Positions 46,401-56,460 of a DNA stretch of 64,000 nucleotides are shown piece after piece; position 1 is the first letter of the stretch; each line of letters begins with the position of its first letter. The translations under genes were made by a program, and so were the position numbers. The DNA is from Dichomitus squalens LYAD-421 SS1. Lineage: Eukaryota > Basidiomycota > Agaricomycetes > Polyporales > Polyporaceae. The notes beneath the pieces were generated by a model. It did not search any database and had not been told where the DNA came from. It saw nothing but the letters and a program-made list of their open reading frames with translations. Location of the stretch: the NCBI RefSeq assembly GCF_000275845.1, contig NW_006766959.1, forward strand, positions 38,086-102,085, written 5' to 3'.

Positions 46401-46845
46401 TCCTCTGGGATATGTAATACTTGGTTATCGATTCAATGACTGTTTTTTTCAGCTAGCAGACAATCGCTATGCTGAGGTTCAATATTTTTTTAGATTGCGC
46501 AAAATGTTGGAGGACGGTGGCACAGACGACGTCGACATGACCCTGGCCATGGTTTCCGTGTTCACCCCTCCCGATCCGGCAATCCTGCGCGAGTCTTATG
46601 GTGTTCTTAAGGCCTGTCGCTACCAAGGGGAAACCTCGCGCGAGGTGATCGACGCCAAGGGCATCGCCTCGGTGGTTGCGATGGTTCCTCTGCCACCTAG
46701 GCGCGAGGAGGCGGAGGATCCCCATGCCGCTGATTTGTATTCGGACCGATTCTTTGTTATGCATAGGCTGGGGTTTGATAACGCATGTATCGGCCGCGAG
46801 GAGAATATCTCACACGAGGAGGACTCTGATGATGAGGGAGAATAG
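43446..46845 (+). CDS. Tnp2/CACTA-like transposase
   Basis: Exon 1 starts at ATG 43446 (MSPPKDWSCDCLKYCGGHSR), with a CxC...C...H zinc-binding pattern usual at the N-terminus of these proteins. A later exon begins at 43939, after a CTGTACAG acceptor, and runs about 960 codons to TAG; the join(s) between 43670 and 43938 are not settled. The core shows FSLDGAQLYESKQSDCWIYI, FIPGPKKPKHVDSFLFPGLY, FATGDTPAMAYLNG, GGHYYAAML, DIMHLLTLNVTELVLGLLRG and WPLENAIGNLTAEI. The Asp of LDGAQ, the Asp of GDTPA and the Glu of LENAIG are candidate DDE catalytic residues. A 57 nt in-frame candidate intron lies at 46396-46452. No stop or frameshift was seen in the main exon, so it may be active. The acidic tail is EENISHEEDSDDEGE. 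Confidence 0.82.
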
Positions 46846-47131
46846 ATCTCATTACGATCAACGTACATAATCTAGCGCGCACGAGGATTCATAGAGACAA
46901 CATAACGTGCACATGAGAAAGGTTGACCCGCATGTAAACAGTTGGGCGCGGCATGCTACCTACGCCAGAACCCCAGAGTGGTCAAGTGGGCAGACACCGA
47001 TATGGACCGTGAACAACTCGTAGCCCAGGAACGAGACGGTCCTGTAGTCGCCCGGTGCATCCAGTCTGAAACCCTTCGCAAGTAGTCCTCAGAGTACTGT
47101 TGTTCTGGCACAGACACGCAAGCCAGCGCGT

Positions 47132-48240
47132 TCACTTGCGTCGCGAAAGCTTGGAAGTCGAAGCTGAGAGGGAGGGTTGAAGAGAGAAACCCGATGAGGA
47201 CGTGGCGAAGTCATCCCATTGCGAGCGTGACGCAGGGCCCGGCGGGCGGTCTGGTTGCATGGGCATACTAGCGACAGGTTGGTGGCGCGCTGGGGAGGCA
47301 GATGATGAACAGGGAGCAGCGGTCTCAGTCCAGCCAGATGAACGGAAAGGAATGAGGGGCCTGGATGGGTAGGGAGTTTTTTGCGGCGGGCCCTTGGATT
47401 TTCCTCGGCAGTTCGTACGGGAACCAGAGACCAGACTGCGAGACAGAGGTATGGTGGGAGGAGCCATCGGGGTTGTTCCAAATGCTGCGCCCATGGCGCG
47501 ACCAAGATGTGCAGGGTCAGAATGGGGAACAGGCATGGGAGCTGGGGAGTGTGAGGGCACGTTGGGAGGATGAGGGAGAGGTATAGGCCCAGTTGTATCT
47601 CGGAGCACGTAGCCCCCCGGCGGTGGCCCGTGCGCGCTGTTTTCAACAGTTTGGCTATGGAACGAACCCCTGCATGAAAGCTAGATGGACTGAATGAAAT
47701 AATTGCTCACCTTTGTGGCCGTCGGGGACAAGCATCCCATAATGTTTCGCAAACACTCTGATAGCGATCCCGCACCTCTATGAACAAGCTCCCCACAGCA
47801 TCCTTATCTAACAGTTGCGGCTCGTCCTCGCTGGTGTCCAAGCGATAGGCCTCGCGCGCGGCAACAAGGGCGAGCCGGAGAAGCCTGTACGCGACGTGTT
47901 GTTTGGTCGGGGCATCTGAGCTCGGAGGTCGATGTGGGAATATGCCGAAGGCGTCCAAAAGGGCTATGGGATTTTCTGTGTCTGAGGGAACGCTGGGAAG
48001 CAGTGAGACATCTGAGCCTGTCAAGGTGAATGGCAAAACATACGTTGGAGGGTCACTTGAGGACTCGGGTTCTTCATACGCCTCCACGCTGGTGAGGAAA
48101 TCACGGACTGGCCATGGCACCTCTTCCGAGTAGGGCGGTCCGGTCTTGCACATGCCACGAAGAAGACGCATGTGTTCCATTCGGGTGGGACGGGAAGCGG
48201 TGAGAAGCAGTTGCTGCAGAGGATTTGCAGAAGACGACAA
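47132..48240 (-). CDS. Transposon accessory protein (minus strand), unknown
   Basis: Two segments on the minus strand. The first (about 48240 to 47707) reads SANPLQQLLLTASRPTRMEH, FPHRPPSSDAPTKQHVAYRL and LRLALVAAREAYRLDTSEDE, a helical region. After an intron of about 60-70 nt with donor GTGAGCAATT, the second reads GPPPGGYVLRDTTGPIPL and continues Pro/Ser-rich to SASTSKLSRRK before the stop at 47132. No ATG begins the first segment; the frame opens further upstream, so the start is uncertain and an extra 5' exon is likely. I recognise no domain. It lies between the transposase and the RS-rich gene inside the element and should be a transposon protein. Confidence 0.55.
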
Positions 48241-48376
48241 TCTGCAAATCCCGAAGGCAAGCTTAATTAGCGCCCTTACCTAATATGACATAGGTGTATG
48301 CGACTCTGTCAAGTCCTCCAAGTATTGTCTTGCGCAGGACGTTCATGTACCCCGCTCTTTGCCCCTTGTACATATC

Positions 48377-51048
48377 ATGCCTGCATATTCGCCTAGATCC
48401 TCTCCCTCTCCTGCCCAGCCTCGCAATACTTTTTTTCTCCCTGCTAGTGTTCGATCGCGGTCTCCTTCTCCCTCTAGATCTCGTTCTCCGTCTCGGTCTC
48501 GTTCTCAGTCTCAATCTCTGTATCCTGGCTCACGCGCGGGAGATCCTTACACCTCTCGCTCTCGGTCTCACTCCCAAATATCCCATTATGGCTCGTCCTT
48601 TGCAATTCCCAATGTGTCACATCACCGCGAAACTGGGCAGCGTGGATTCCAACACGCTGACCCCTCGCGTGCCCCCAATGCACCCTTTGCCTTTCCGCCC
48701 CTTGACCTATACCACTCCACTGTAGATTATCAATCTCAATATGCACCTCACTCACAAAGCTTGGCAAGTAATTATCTTCATCAAACACAGCGCATACACT
48801 CACCTCTCGAACAGGGCCCCGCCCATTCTTCCTCTTCCTCGGCATCCTCACATGCCTCCATCGCCTTGGTTGAAATGGGAGTCCGACTGCACCGTCTAGA
48901 ACAAGAGTTTATCGCAGTCCGGTACGCACAGCAGCCGTCTCCGCGCCATGACCATCTCTTTGCGACGTCCATCTAGCAACCAACTAGCCGTCTTACAAGC
49001 TCGCTCGGAGAATCCCCCGTGAGTTTGAACACGGTCACGCAGAATGGGTGTCATCTGTTTACTCACGGCGCCGTACTCTGTAGATCTATTGCGCAAGGTC
49101 TGAAGGCCCCGGACGCCTCCGACGGCCCTCCAGACGTCCGATGTTAGTATCAGACCCCTGCCGCCATGTCTCGTTCTGACCATGCCTATAGCCACCTTCA
49201 AGAAATTGGTTATGGAATCCGTGACCCCCACAGAATCCCTGGTGCCGGATGAGCCCCCTGGCCTTGATTGTGTGCGCGACCAGGCTACCTTCCCCAACGT
49301 ACGACGGTCCCCACATCCAGACGTTTTCGTAACTGATGCATGCTAACAAACCTTCCCCAGGTGAAATTTTTTACGCAGCGAGAATGGAACGAATACAAGC
49401 GCAACAACGGGAAGTCAACACGCATCGGCGAGGAAATTATCCGAGGCAGGAAGAAGTCAGCCCAGGGCGAGAACCACACCGCCCTGTACATCGAGCACAT
49501 TGATGGCACGCCTGCGGATGGTGACTACATCAACGATGCCCGCAAGTTTGCGCGCCAGTTGATAAGCCTCGCGATCTCGACTAACTATACCTTGCCCAAG
49601 AAATGGCGTGAGGCTGATGTCTGGTTTCAGGAGCTCTTCTACTCGGCCCTTCGCAAGCGATTCCCTCTTTTCCAGTTATGTCACAACAACGCCAAGGGCA
49701 ATCTCTTCATGACGCACACGTACTACGAGACTGTCACACGCAAATGGGAGAACATCCGTCCCCCCGGCGTTACTCTCAACGATGCCAAGTATACCCTGCC
49801 CAACCTGTCCGACAACGAAGAATCACCGGACGACGCCCACGACGGCCCGGACGACAATCGTCCTCGGCCACCCTCACCCCGCCCTTCGTCCAAGCGCCCG
49901 GCCGACGCAGTTATCGCCTCGCAAAAACCCCCCCAGCGTGCTCGGGTGCGGGCGCAAGATCCCCAAGGAGACCCTTGTACGTACACTTTCCATTGGAAAG
50001 CAGGCCGGTGATATACTTCGGGGGCATTGGACTATAGCACGACGTGTCCCATCGTAGAGGTATCGTGATCCGAGTAACACCGTTTGCGATGGGACACGAT
50101 GTGCCACAGGTCGATGCCTCCGGTGACACGCGTTCAGCCACTGACTATACCCCGTCCCATTGGCGTCCAGCGAGCCCACGACCTGACAAGGGCAAGCAAC
50201 GTGCGGGCCAGCAACGCGCGGGCCCAAGCCTCCTATCTCTGGTAAAAAAAAACTCCACTATCTATTGCCTTGCAATCATCTCACTCCTGGTACCGTAGAT
50301 ATCGACGTCAATGTTCGTCTTGTAGTGTAATGATCGCGTTCGCCTGCTCACAATCATTTGCCCACCCAGGACTCCTTTGCAACCCAGCCCGCGCGTTCCC
50401 GAATGTCTCACCGCCCCATCAGCAGCAGGCCTTGCCCCCGGGCAATCCCTTGACCTCACAGCCCCCCCAGTGTCTCTGCCATCTGCCTCGCCGTCATCGC
50501 TCACCCTCGTACCTTCAGACAACCATCCCTCCTCATCTCACGTTGACCATCCCGCCTTGCCCATACCACAGACCCCATCGCAGCCCCCCGCTTCACCCTC
50601 CCTCGTGCTGCGCCCGCCCGCTGACGTTTCGGAGGCTCCTCCGGTGTCATCCGACGTCCCGGTCTCCGTCGGCGACAGTGTCGCCGACGTCGCTTCCGAG
50701 AGCGTGGCTGCAACATCGTCGCACGTCCCTCCCACTCAAAATTTGCCCGCATCCAAAAAACCTCGTCCTCCTCGCAAGGCCCCGCAGTGGCCTCCGCCAT
50801 CAGAGTTGCGTGGGACCAAGTACGTACCTCACCCGCTGTTGACCGCATCTGACTTTCGATCGATCTATCATCAGGTGGGCATACGCAAGGCACTGGTACA
50901 AAGAGAATGCCGGCACCGAGGCCGAATTCGAAAAGCACTACAAGGCCATGAGTCCCACAGATCGCAAGGTGTGTTCGCCTGATTGATTTCTACCCATATC
51001 TGATTAGAAACCCCCACACAGAAGGCAGCCCGCGATTGCCAACAATGA
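48377..51048 (+). CDS. RS-rich transposon accessory protein
   Basis: Exon 1 starts at ATG 48377 (MPAYSPRSSPSPAQPRN). Its RS-dipeptide tract, RSRSPSPSRSRSPSRSRSQS, resembles RS domains of splicing factors. A later leucine-containing helix reads VEMGVRLHRLEQEF. The donor is at 48922, with a possible acceptor GATGTTAG near 49146. The next exon encodes MPIATFKKLVMESVTPTESL and joins after CCTTCCCCAG to VKFFTQREWNEYKRNNGKST and NYTLPKKWREADVWFQELFY. Then come a long Pro/Ser/Ala-rich region (to about 50820), an exon with KWAYARHWYKENAGTEAEFE, and a last exon KAARDCQQ ending TGA 51046-51048. The middle joins (50000-50400) are not settled. The function is unknown; the conserved blocks suggest a DNA- or transposase-binding partner. 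Confidence 0.6.
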
Positions 51049-51679
51049 TCTTCGCCACGCCGTTGTCAGGTGCACGACTGCACATCTGCATGCCAAACCA
51101 TCCCATCGTCTCGCTCTCGACTCTCGTTCCCCGACGCTTCGACGTGAACACCTCCGCTCCTTCCCCGCCTCGTCTCCACGTCGTCCCCCGGTCTGGCTAT
51201 CCGCGTCCGACAGCTCACGAGCTCCGGTTCAAGTTCGTGATGCATACCCGCCTGTGAGGTAGCCCCGCCACGACAAATGTGGCACGCCTACCTAGGGAAA
51301 GTGGAGCGGGAGCCGCCTGTGAGGTACTGAACCCAAGTGCGCCCTATCATAACCGGGGGTATACAGCTCTTTCCGAACGCGTCTGATTGGACCTGTATCG
51401 TACTGTGTATCATTACGACTCTATACGACTGAATACATCCATTGCACGAGTATCAACCAATAGCGTGTTTCGGATAGAACCAGCCCTAGACGAATCAGCC
51501 CACAACATGCCCGAGCGAACCCGGTTGCTAACGGCCGCAGTCATCCTAATTCGACAGGGGTAGTTCTCTATCGGAGGCGTTGCGCGACCTCATACCGCTC
51601 AATCCGAAAAAAGTCGGGAATAGTCTAAATTTCGGAGAGGGCCGTTTTTCCCGACTGCGCACGGGGCAAATCGACTGAT
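51049..51679. other. Right subterminal region of the transposon
   Basis: Non-coding. It contains a repeated GCCTGTGAGGTA motif (about 51251-51262 and 51314-51325) and direct TIR-related blocks near the end. Subterminal repeats of this sort usually bind transposase. Confidence 0.5.
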
Positions 51680-51710
51680 ATCGACCGAAACCATGTCGAT
51701 TCTCACTGGG
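51680..51710 (-). repeat. Right terminal inverted repeat of the 8.6 kb transposon
   Basis: Its reverse complement begins CCCAGTGAGAA, then CATGGTTT and GGTCGAT, matching the left end. It ends in CTCACTGGG directly before the GCTTACG duplication (51711-51717). Confidence 0.75.
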
Positions 51711-51717
51711 GCTTACG

Positions 51718-52076
51718 TCTTAGACGGCCTTAAAGCCATCTTAAGCGCCTTAATGCCCTTAAAGGCGATTTTAAGGGGCATTAAGTGATTCCCAGGTTGA
51801 CTGATGCTTGCAAAGTGAACTGGACTTCAAGGATTGAGTATCCCTAGTGGTTCTCCCAGCAGACCATTCTCATGAGATTCTATCGGTGTGAATTCCCACT
51901 CGCTAGACTCAAGACTGCGGCGGCGAGAGCAAAGCTAACGGATACTAAGTCCACCGATAGGACAAAATAGACGCTTCAACCGTCAAGGCCATCATTGGTC
52001 GCCGCTACTCTCAGAGATCGCAATGATGGATGGCATAGATTTCCCCGCGAGAGGCTAGAGTAAGTACGCTCAAACT
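51718..52076. other. CTTAA-rich flank right of the transposon
   Basis: Positions about 51718-51790 hold closely spaced variants of a CTTAA word (CCTTAAAG, TCTTAAGC, CCTTAATG, CCTTAAAGG, TTTTAAGG, ATTAAG) at 10-13 bp intervals. No gene is seen. This is the preferred-looking target context of the element. Confidence 0.55.
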
Positions 52077-53494
52077 TCACTCGTACTTTGCCAGCCAGCC
52101 CCGTGCGCGGTAGTCGTCAAGGACATCCCTGAGCGTTTCCGGCATCTTTCTGTAGGAGATCCCGAGCATCCGCTTCGCCTTCTCGCCGTGGCAGATGCGA
52201 GGCGGGGAAACGCTATTCGCCCTTGCTGGATCGCCTTTGTCGAGGTTTGGGAAGTAGTTCAGATCTCGGGCTGTGTTCACTATCGCAGACGAAGGTGATG
52301 CAGGTGGGCAGCTCGGCATGAGCGAATCACGCTCAATGAGACGGAAGATGCCACTCACACCGGTCTTGCCAAGTATGCCATTCTGCATAGTAGCAGGTGT
52401 TAACAGAGCGATAAGGGTGACAGGACCGACATACACTTACCAGATGCCAGGATGAAGCGTTGGCCACCCGCCTCCTCAATCTCCAATGCCTTCAGGTGCG
52501 CCTCTGCGACATTGCGCACGTCGACGAAATTGTGCCCAAGTCGTCCGGCGAGGGGTGTGTACATGGGGTTGCCGGTGAAAACTTCATAGAATAATTTTGG
52601 CGTCGTCGCCAGAGTAGCCGGAGAAGACGGGTCGTCCAGTGTCGGCTAAACGGAGAATACAGCTATGTCAACCACCAAAACGGCTGCGAGGCTTATGCAT
52701 GCTTGCGCCGAAGACCCATCCCGGATTGGTAACAGAGATGTCCCACGAGACACGCTCCTTGTTCTCCTCATAAAATTTCCAGGCGGCTGCACATTTGTCT
52801 AGTTTACGATGTGGTGTGGTGGCCCGCGCATGGTCGCGACATACCTCTTTCGGCGAGCACTCCACTGGCAGTGTATTCGAAGTTGACGTTGCGACCCTTC
52901 TCCTCGACCTCTTTCACAGCGTAGTCGGCCCAATCCTCTTCTGTGTAAGTCCTGCCACTGTCAGTCCCTATGGCAGCCTTGATGGAAGACGTGATGACAA
53001 CGCGCTTAACAGCATCTCTGAAAGGTATCGTAAGCGCAGTCGCGAGCGGTCTGAACGATGGATGAGTCTCACGCATGGGTGATAGCACTATTCAACAATC
53101 CTTCCGTACCGGAGACAGCAGGACCGATGGTCGTTTGAGGATCTGGTCCGGGCATACCCATTGGCGAAGCGGTGTGTACGATTCCCACAATCCCTCTTAC
53201 AGCTTCGTCGAATGCGTGCTCCTGAATGGGAAAGGCAGATTAGTTTACCTCCTCCACTTTATCTGGTAGCATACGTACAGCGGTGATGTCTGGGACAACA
53301 ATGTACTCGACATTCTGTGCCTGCTCAGGAATCTTGGCGGTAATTGTCTTCAGCAAATTTTCGCCCTTATCAGCCGAACGCACTGCGGCCCGTACGGAGT
53401 ACCCTCGCTGGAGGAGTAGGCGAATGACCCATAGCCCGATGAAGCCATTAGCACCTGTGATGAGGATCTTTCCGGGAACTGAGATTGCAGGCAT
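52077..53494 (-). CDS. Dihydroflavonol-reductase-like protein, paralog 2, altered catalytic motif
   Basis: Same family as the gene at 40747. The start MPAISVPGKILITGANGFIG has an intact GxxGxxG loop. Exons continue EHAFDEAVRGIVGIVHTASP, VKRVVITSSIKAAIGTDSGR, then FEYTASGVLAER, GHNFVDVRNVAEAHLKALEI, and the C-terminus VLDDYRARGWLAKYE before TGA 52077. At the catalytic site the usual YxxxK reads Y-T-A-S-G: the lysine codon is GGA, while paralog 1 has YGASK. Loss of this Lys normally cripples hydride transfer, so this copy may be inactive, a binding protein, or use another residue. The reading frame is otherwise intact with normal splice sites, arguing against simple decay. A TATA-like element lies about 110 bp upstream. 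Confidence 0.87.
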
Positions 53495-53604
53495 TGCGAT
53501 ATGGGTACTGGCTGACAGTCGTCGTGATGGGAGGAGATTTCGAGAGCAGACAGGTAGCTGTGAATGAATGGATACCTATCGGGGGCTGAGATGGTGCTTG
53601 GCTA

Positions 53605-53612
53605 CTATATAA
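53605..53612 (-). promoter_or_regulatory. TATA-like element of reductase paralog 2
   Basis: The minus strand reads TTATATAG about 110 bp upstream of the ATG at 53494. Confidence 0.45.
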
Positions 53613-54050
53613 GCTGCGACGGCATGGCACATGGCAGGGGACCTGGACCGCGACTCGTTCCAGGCAAGAAGTGAACAACCTTGTTTCTTCGTAACGCTCG
53701 TAATTTTAGTCATCTGAAAATGTACAGCTCACGATCGGCGGGCCATGGCTGGCATGACAAGAGCCCGAATGCCGTTGTGTGTGCGTATCGGATTGACGAA
53801 GTAGACTGTTTGCTGTTCTGGTACGTCGCATGCTCCTCATGGGATGGTCAGCTCACCGGGCTTCTGCGGATATACCATCGATAGAAATCTTCTGGCGACG
53901 ATGTCGCAGCCACTTACCTTGCAGTGATCGGCTGTTGTGGATTGAATAGTGTTCATTTGGGGCTGGTTGATTATGGCGAGAGCCTGTGAGATGGAGTCAG
54001 CCCATGTCGGTGTGTTGTCTTATGGATGTCACTTAATCATATGTTTTGTA
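53613..54050. other. Intergenic
   Basis: No gene was recognised between the reductase promoter and the third tRNA-Glu gene. Confidence 0.4.
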
Positions 54051-54122
54051 TCCGATATGGTGTAGTGGCTAACATTATCGCCTCTCACGCGATAGCCCGG
54101 GGTTCGATTCCCCGTGTCGGAA
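54051..54122 (+). tRNA. tRNA-Glu (anticodon CUC), copy 3
   Basis: Identical over 72 bases to copies 1 and 2, followed by a T4 terminator at 54125-54128. It lies 111 bp upstream of the F-box gene on the same strand. Confidence 0.96.
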
Positions 54123-54233
54123 ACTTTTGGCACGTTGTCTCCGAGCGCCTTCTCGGTTCCGGAGTTCTTGACTCGGCACGTACTGCGCCTAAGTTCTCTC
54201 AAGCACCGAGTCTGTTCTCAACGGCATAGACTG

Positions 54234-56460
54234 ATGAGCACAATGCCAGCACGGTGCCACTTGTTCTCGTTACCTGCTGAGCTACTCGAGAATGTTCTCA
54301 TTCGTTGCAGTGCAGATGGCCACCCACTGTCAGTCGCGGCAGTCGCGCAGACTTGCCGGCAATTCCGAACCCTCGTGTACCATGCAGCAGACCGTCATTT
54401 GTGGCGCGCATTGTTTCTAACAACTTTTGACGACCCAAGGCTGCTTGCACACCTTAAATCAGGTAATATGGGGTACACCACGTTCTTGACTCATCCGCAT
54501 ACTGAAAGACATCCTAGAGATTTATTGGCAACGCGATTTCACGGAGAGGATCTGGGCTGCACGCGTCATCCAGCGCAGTGCTCGTACGCTCACTGTCTCT
54601 ACCAAGAAGCGTGCTCTTCGTTCCACCAGCGCTATGATGTATCCCATCGATGGATTCCTCGAGGAGACCGGGAACCCGGATAAGCATGCCCGCGTACTAA
54701 ACGCCCTTCTCACCGTTATGAGAACGGCGTGTCCATCCGCTCCACACCAAATACGACCCATTTCGGCCGAACCTACTGCTGGGCAGCCTCCAGTTCCAGG
54801 ATTGACGCGAGCACACGCCCGAACACCAGTCTACCCACCTCCTGTCCCCTCTCAAGCGTCCTCCCTCAACATTGCCTGGCTCAAGGACACCCTCTCGCGA
54901 GGCCTCCCTTTTTCCATCACCCAGATCATCTCTTACGACACTCTCGCAGTTGAATGGTACACCATGCCCGAAGGCCAGGCCCTGTGCCAGCTTACCGCCT
55001 ATCTCGACTTCCTCCCCATCCCTCTTGTTGACCCAGATATAGATGACGCGACGCCGAGCACGTCTTCCCGTCAACGCAAACCACGCAAGTCCCCAGTGCG
55101 CAGGAAGGGTCTTAAGACAGCAGAGATGATCGACATGAGCGAGGAGGCACAAAGAGCACGGGCGCGCGAACATGCCCGGCCGCACGCGTTCGACATGGGC
55201 TATCTCTCGAGGAGGCGACATTGGGGCCCTTACCTCGCTGTTCGGCGACAGCGTGGTGGGCCTTCTGAGCCGGTCATGAGCGACGTCGAAGCCGACTTGG
55301 ATGAAGACACAGATACGGACTATGATGCGGACTACGTCCCTCCCGACGACGCGAGCACGTCCTCCGCCACCCCCGAGCCGGCGGCGGCGCCTGCGATTAG
55401 CGCACTGCCAAGTCCGGAGGAGTTGCGTCCGGACTGGACGTGGCTTGCCGCTGCGCGCATCGTCGCTCAGTGCAAGCTCCGCCAGCACGTGAATGCCGAG
55501 GATATCGCGAAGCTCGAGAACTGGAACAACCTCAGGGAGGGCGCGTGGATACCCGAGCCGCAGCAGCCGAGTGTGGAAGCGGATGGTACGAGTGAGGAGA
55601 ATCCATTGCAGGCGGAAGCAACTCAATCTAAGGAGCCCGACGAAGAGTGGAAGCGGTACGAACGGGACTGGGCTGGCGCGGAGGGGGTCTGGAGGTCGGT
55701 GTAGCTTCTATACTTCTCCTGAGACTCACCTAACGGCGCTGCCTGATTTGTAGACGTCTCGTGTGCTGGTTGGATTATGACGACCTCTTATGTACGTGCT
55801 GTCGTCTCTTCGTCATGTCATCCTGAGCCGCTCATTATCCTGCGCCTGCAGATCATAATGTCAGCGCTACCACCCTCTTCGTCCGACGGCATGCTGATTA
55901 CCCCAGATACAGTCCTACGGTGCCTTCCTCGACGCAGACCTCGACGAAGCCTGGATCATTGTCCCCATGTCGCTTCGAATCACCGGCTACTCCGCGCCAT
56001 CGCTTCCGCACCTCTATCCCGACCGGCCGACGATCCATGTTGAAGGCGAGATGGGCGGCGCGGGGTGGGTAGGGAGCGTGGACGTTGGTGACAACGATAT
56101 CCGCCGAGCGTACGGCACGGTCAGCATGCTCCCCGATGGGGAAGTGCGTTGGTCAATTGTACGTAGCGACTCTCACTCTATGCGGGCTTCGTGTGACGGC
56201 AGTGGCTAAACGTTTAAGCAAATCCCACAGACGTCCAGCGCGCCAGGGTCGAATGAGGACGAATGGGCATCCGAGGCCGTGCAGTTGGGCGGCGTCGGAT
56301 CGGCGATGGGTGCGCTTGGGATGTGGACGGGGGCGTTCCACGAGGACGGAGACCCTCTAGGTGCGTCAGTGCTCGGAGAACTGTGTTCATGCTTGCTAAC
56401 TGGTCCTACTGTTTCGGACGACTGTTTACAGGTGTATTGTGGCAGTGGCGCGTTGAGTGA
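54234..56460 (+). CDS. F-box protein of the agaricomycete family
   Basis: A substrate-recognition subunit candidate for SCF ubiquitin ligases. Exon 1 (54234-54462) carries the F-box: HLFSLPAELLENVLIRCSAD, then VAQTCRQFRTLVYHAADRHL. Exon 2 (from 54518) gives YWQRDFTERIWAARVIQRSA, MMYPIDGFLEETGNPDKHAR, SLNIAWLKDTLSRGLPFSIT and an acidic linker (DLDEDTDTDYDADYVPPDD). The apparent stop at 55702 lies in an intron: AG|GTCGGT splices to ACGTCTCGTG (RRLVCWLDYDDLLYHN). After a further intron, IQSYGAFLDADLDEAWIIVP, RPTIHVEGEMGGAGWVGSVD and EWASEAVQLGGVGSAMGALG follow. The last exon encodes GVLWQWRVE before TGA 56458-56460. The C-terminal domain is shared by many F-box proteins of this fungal class. The target is unknown. 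Confidence 0.85.

Larger units (their letters stand above)
43074..51710. mobile_element. 8.6 kb DNA transposon with three genes
   Basis: The element is bounded by imperfect 31 bp inverted repeats (43074-43104 and 51680-51710). They share CCCAGTGAGAA, CATGGTTT and GGTCGAT at the same spacing, 26 of 31 positions by eye. A 7 bp target duplication, GCTTACG, flanks it on both sides. Inside are a Tnp2-like transposase (43446-46845, plus), a minus-strand gene (47132-48240) and an RS-rich gene (48377-51048, plus). The transposase resembles the CACTA/En-Spm-like families of Agaricomycetes. However, a 7 bp duplication is not the 2-3 bp typical of CACTA, so family placement is open. All three genes appear largely intact, so the copy may be autonomous. 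Confidence 0.8.

Noticed and set aside
47089..47646. 185-codon minus-strand frame overlapping the transposon accessory gene
   Set aside because: It is the alternative frame of the exon ending at 47132. The frame starting with LRDTTGP joins better to the upstream exon.
43074..51710. Calling the element a KDZ or Plavaka transposon
   Set aside because: The transposase motifs I recall for those groups are not visible here; Tnp2/CACTA-like fits better, but the 7 bp duplication leaves the family open.
54697..55626. 309-codon minus-strand open frame
   Set aside because: Antisense shadow of the F-box gene exon 2; the sequence is Arg/Val-rich without motifs.
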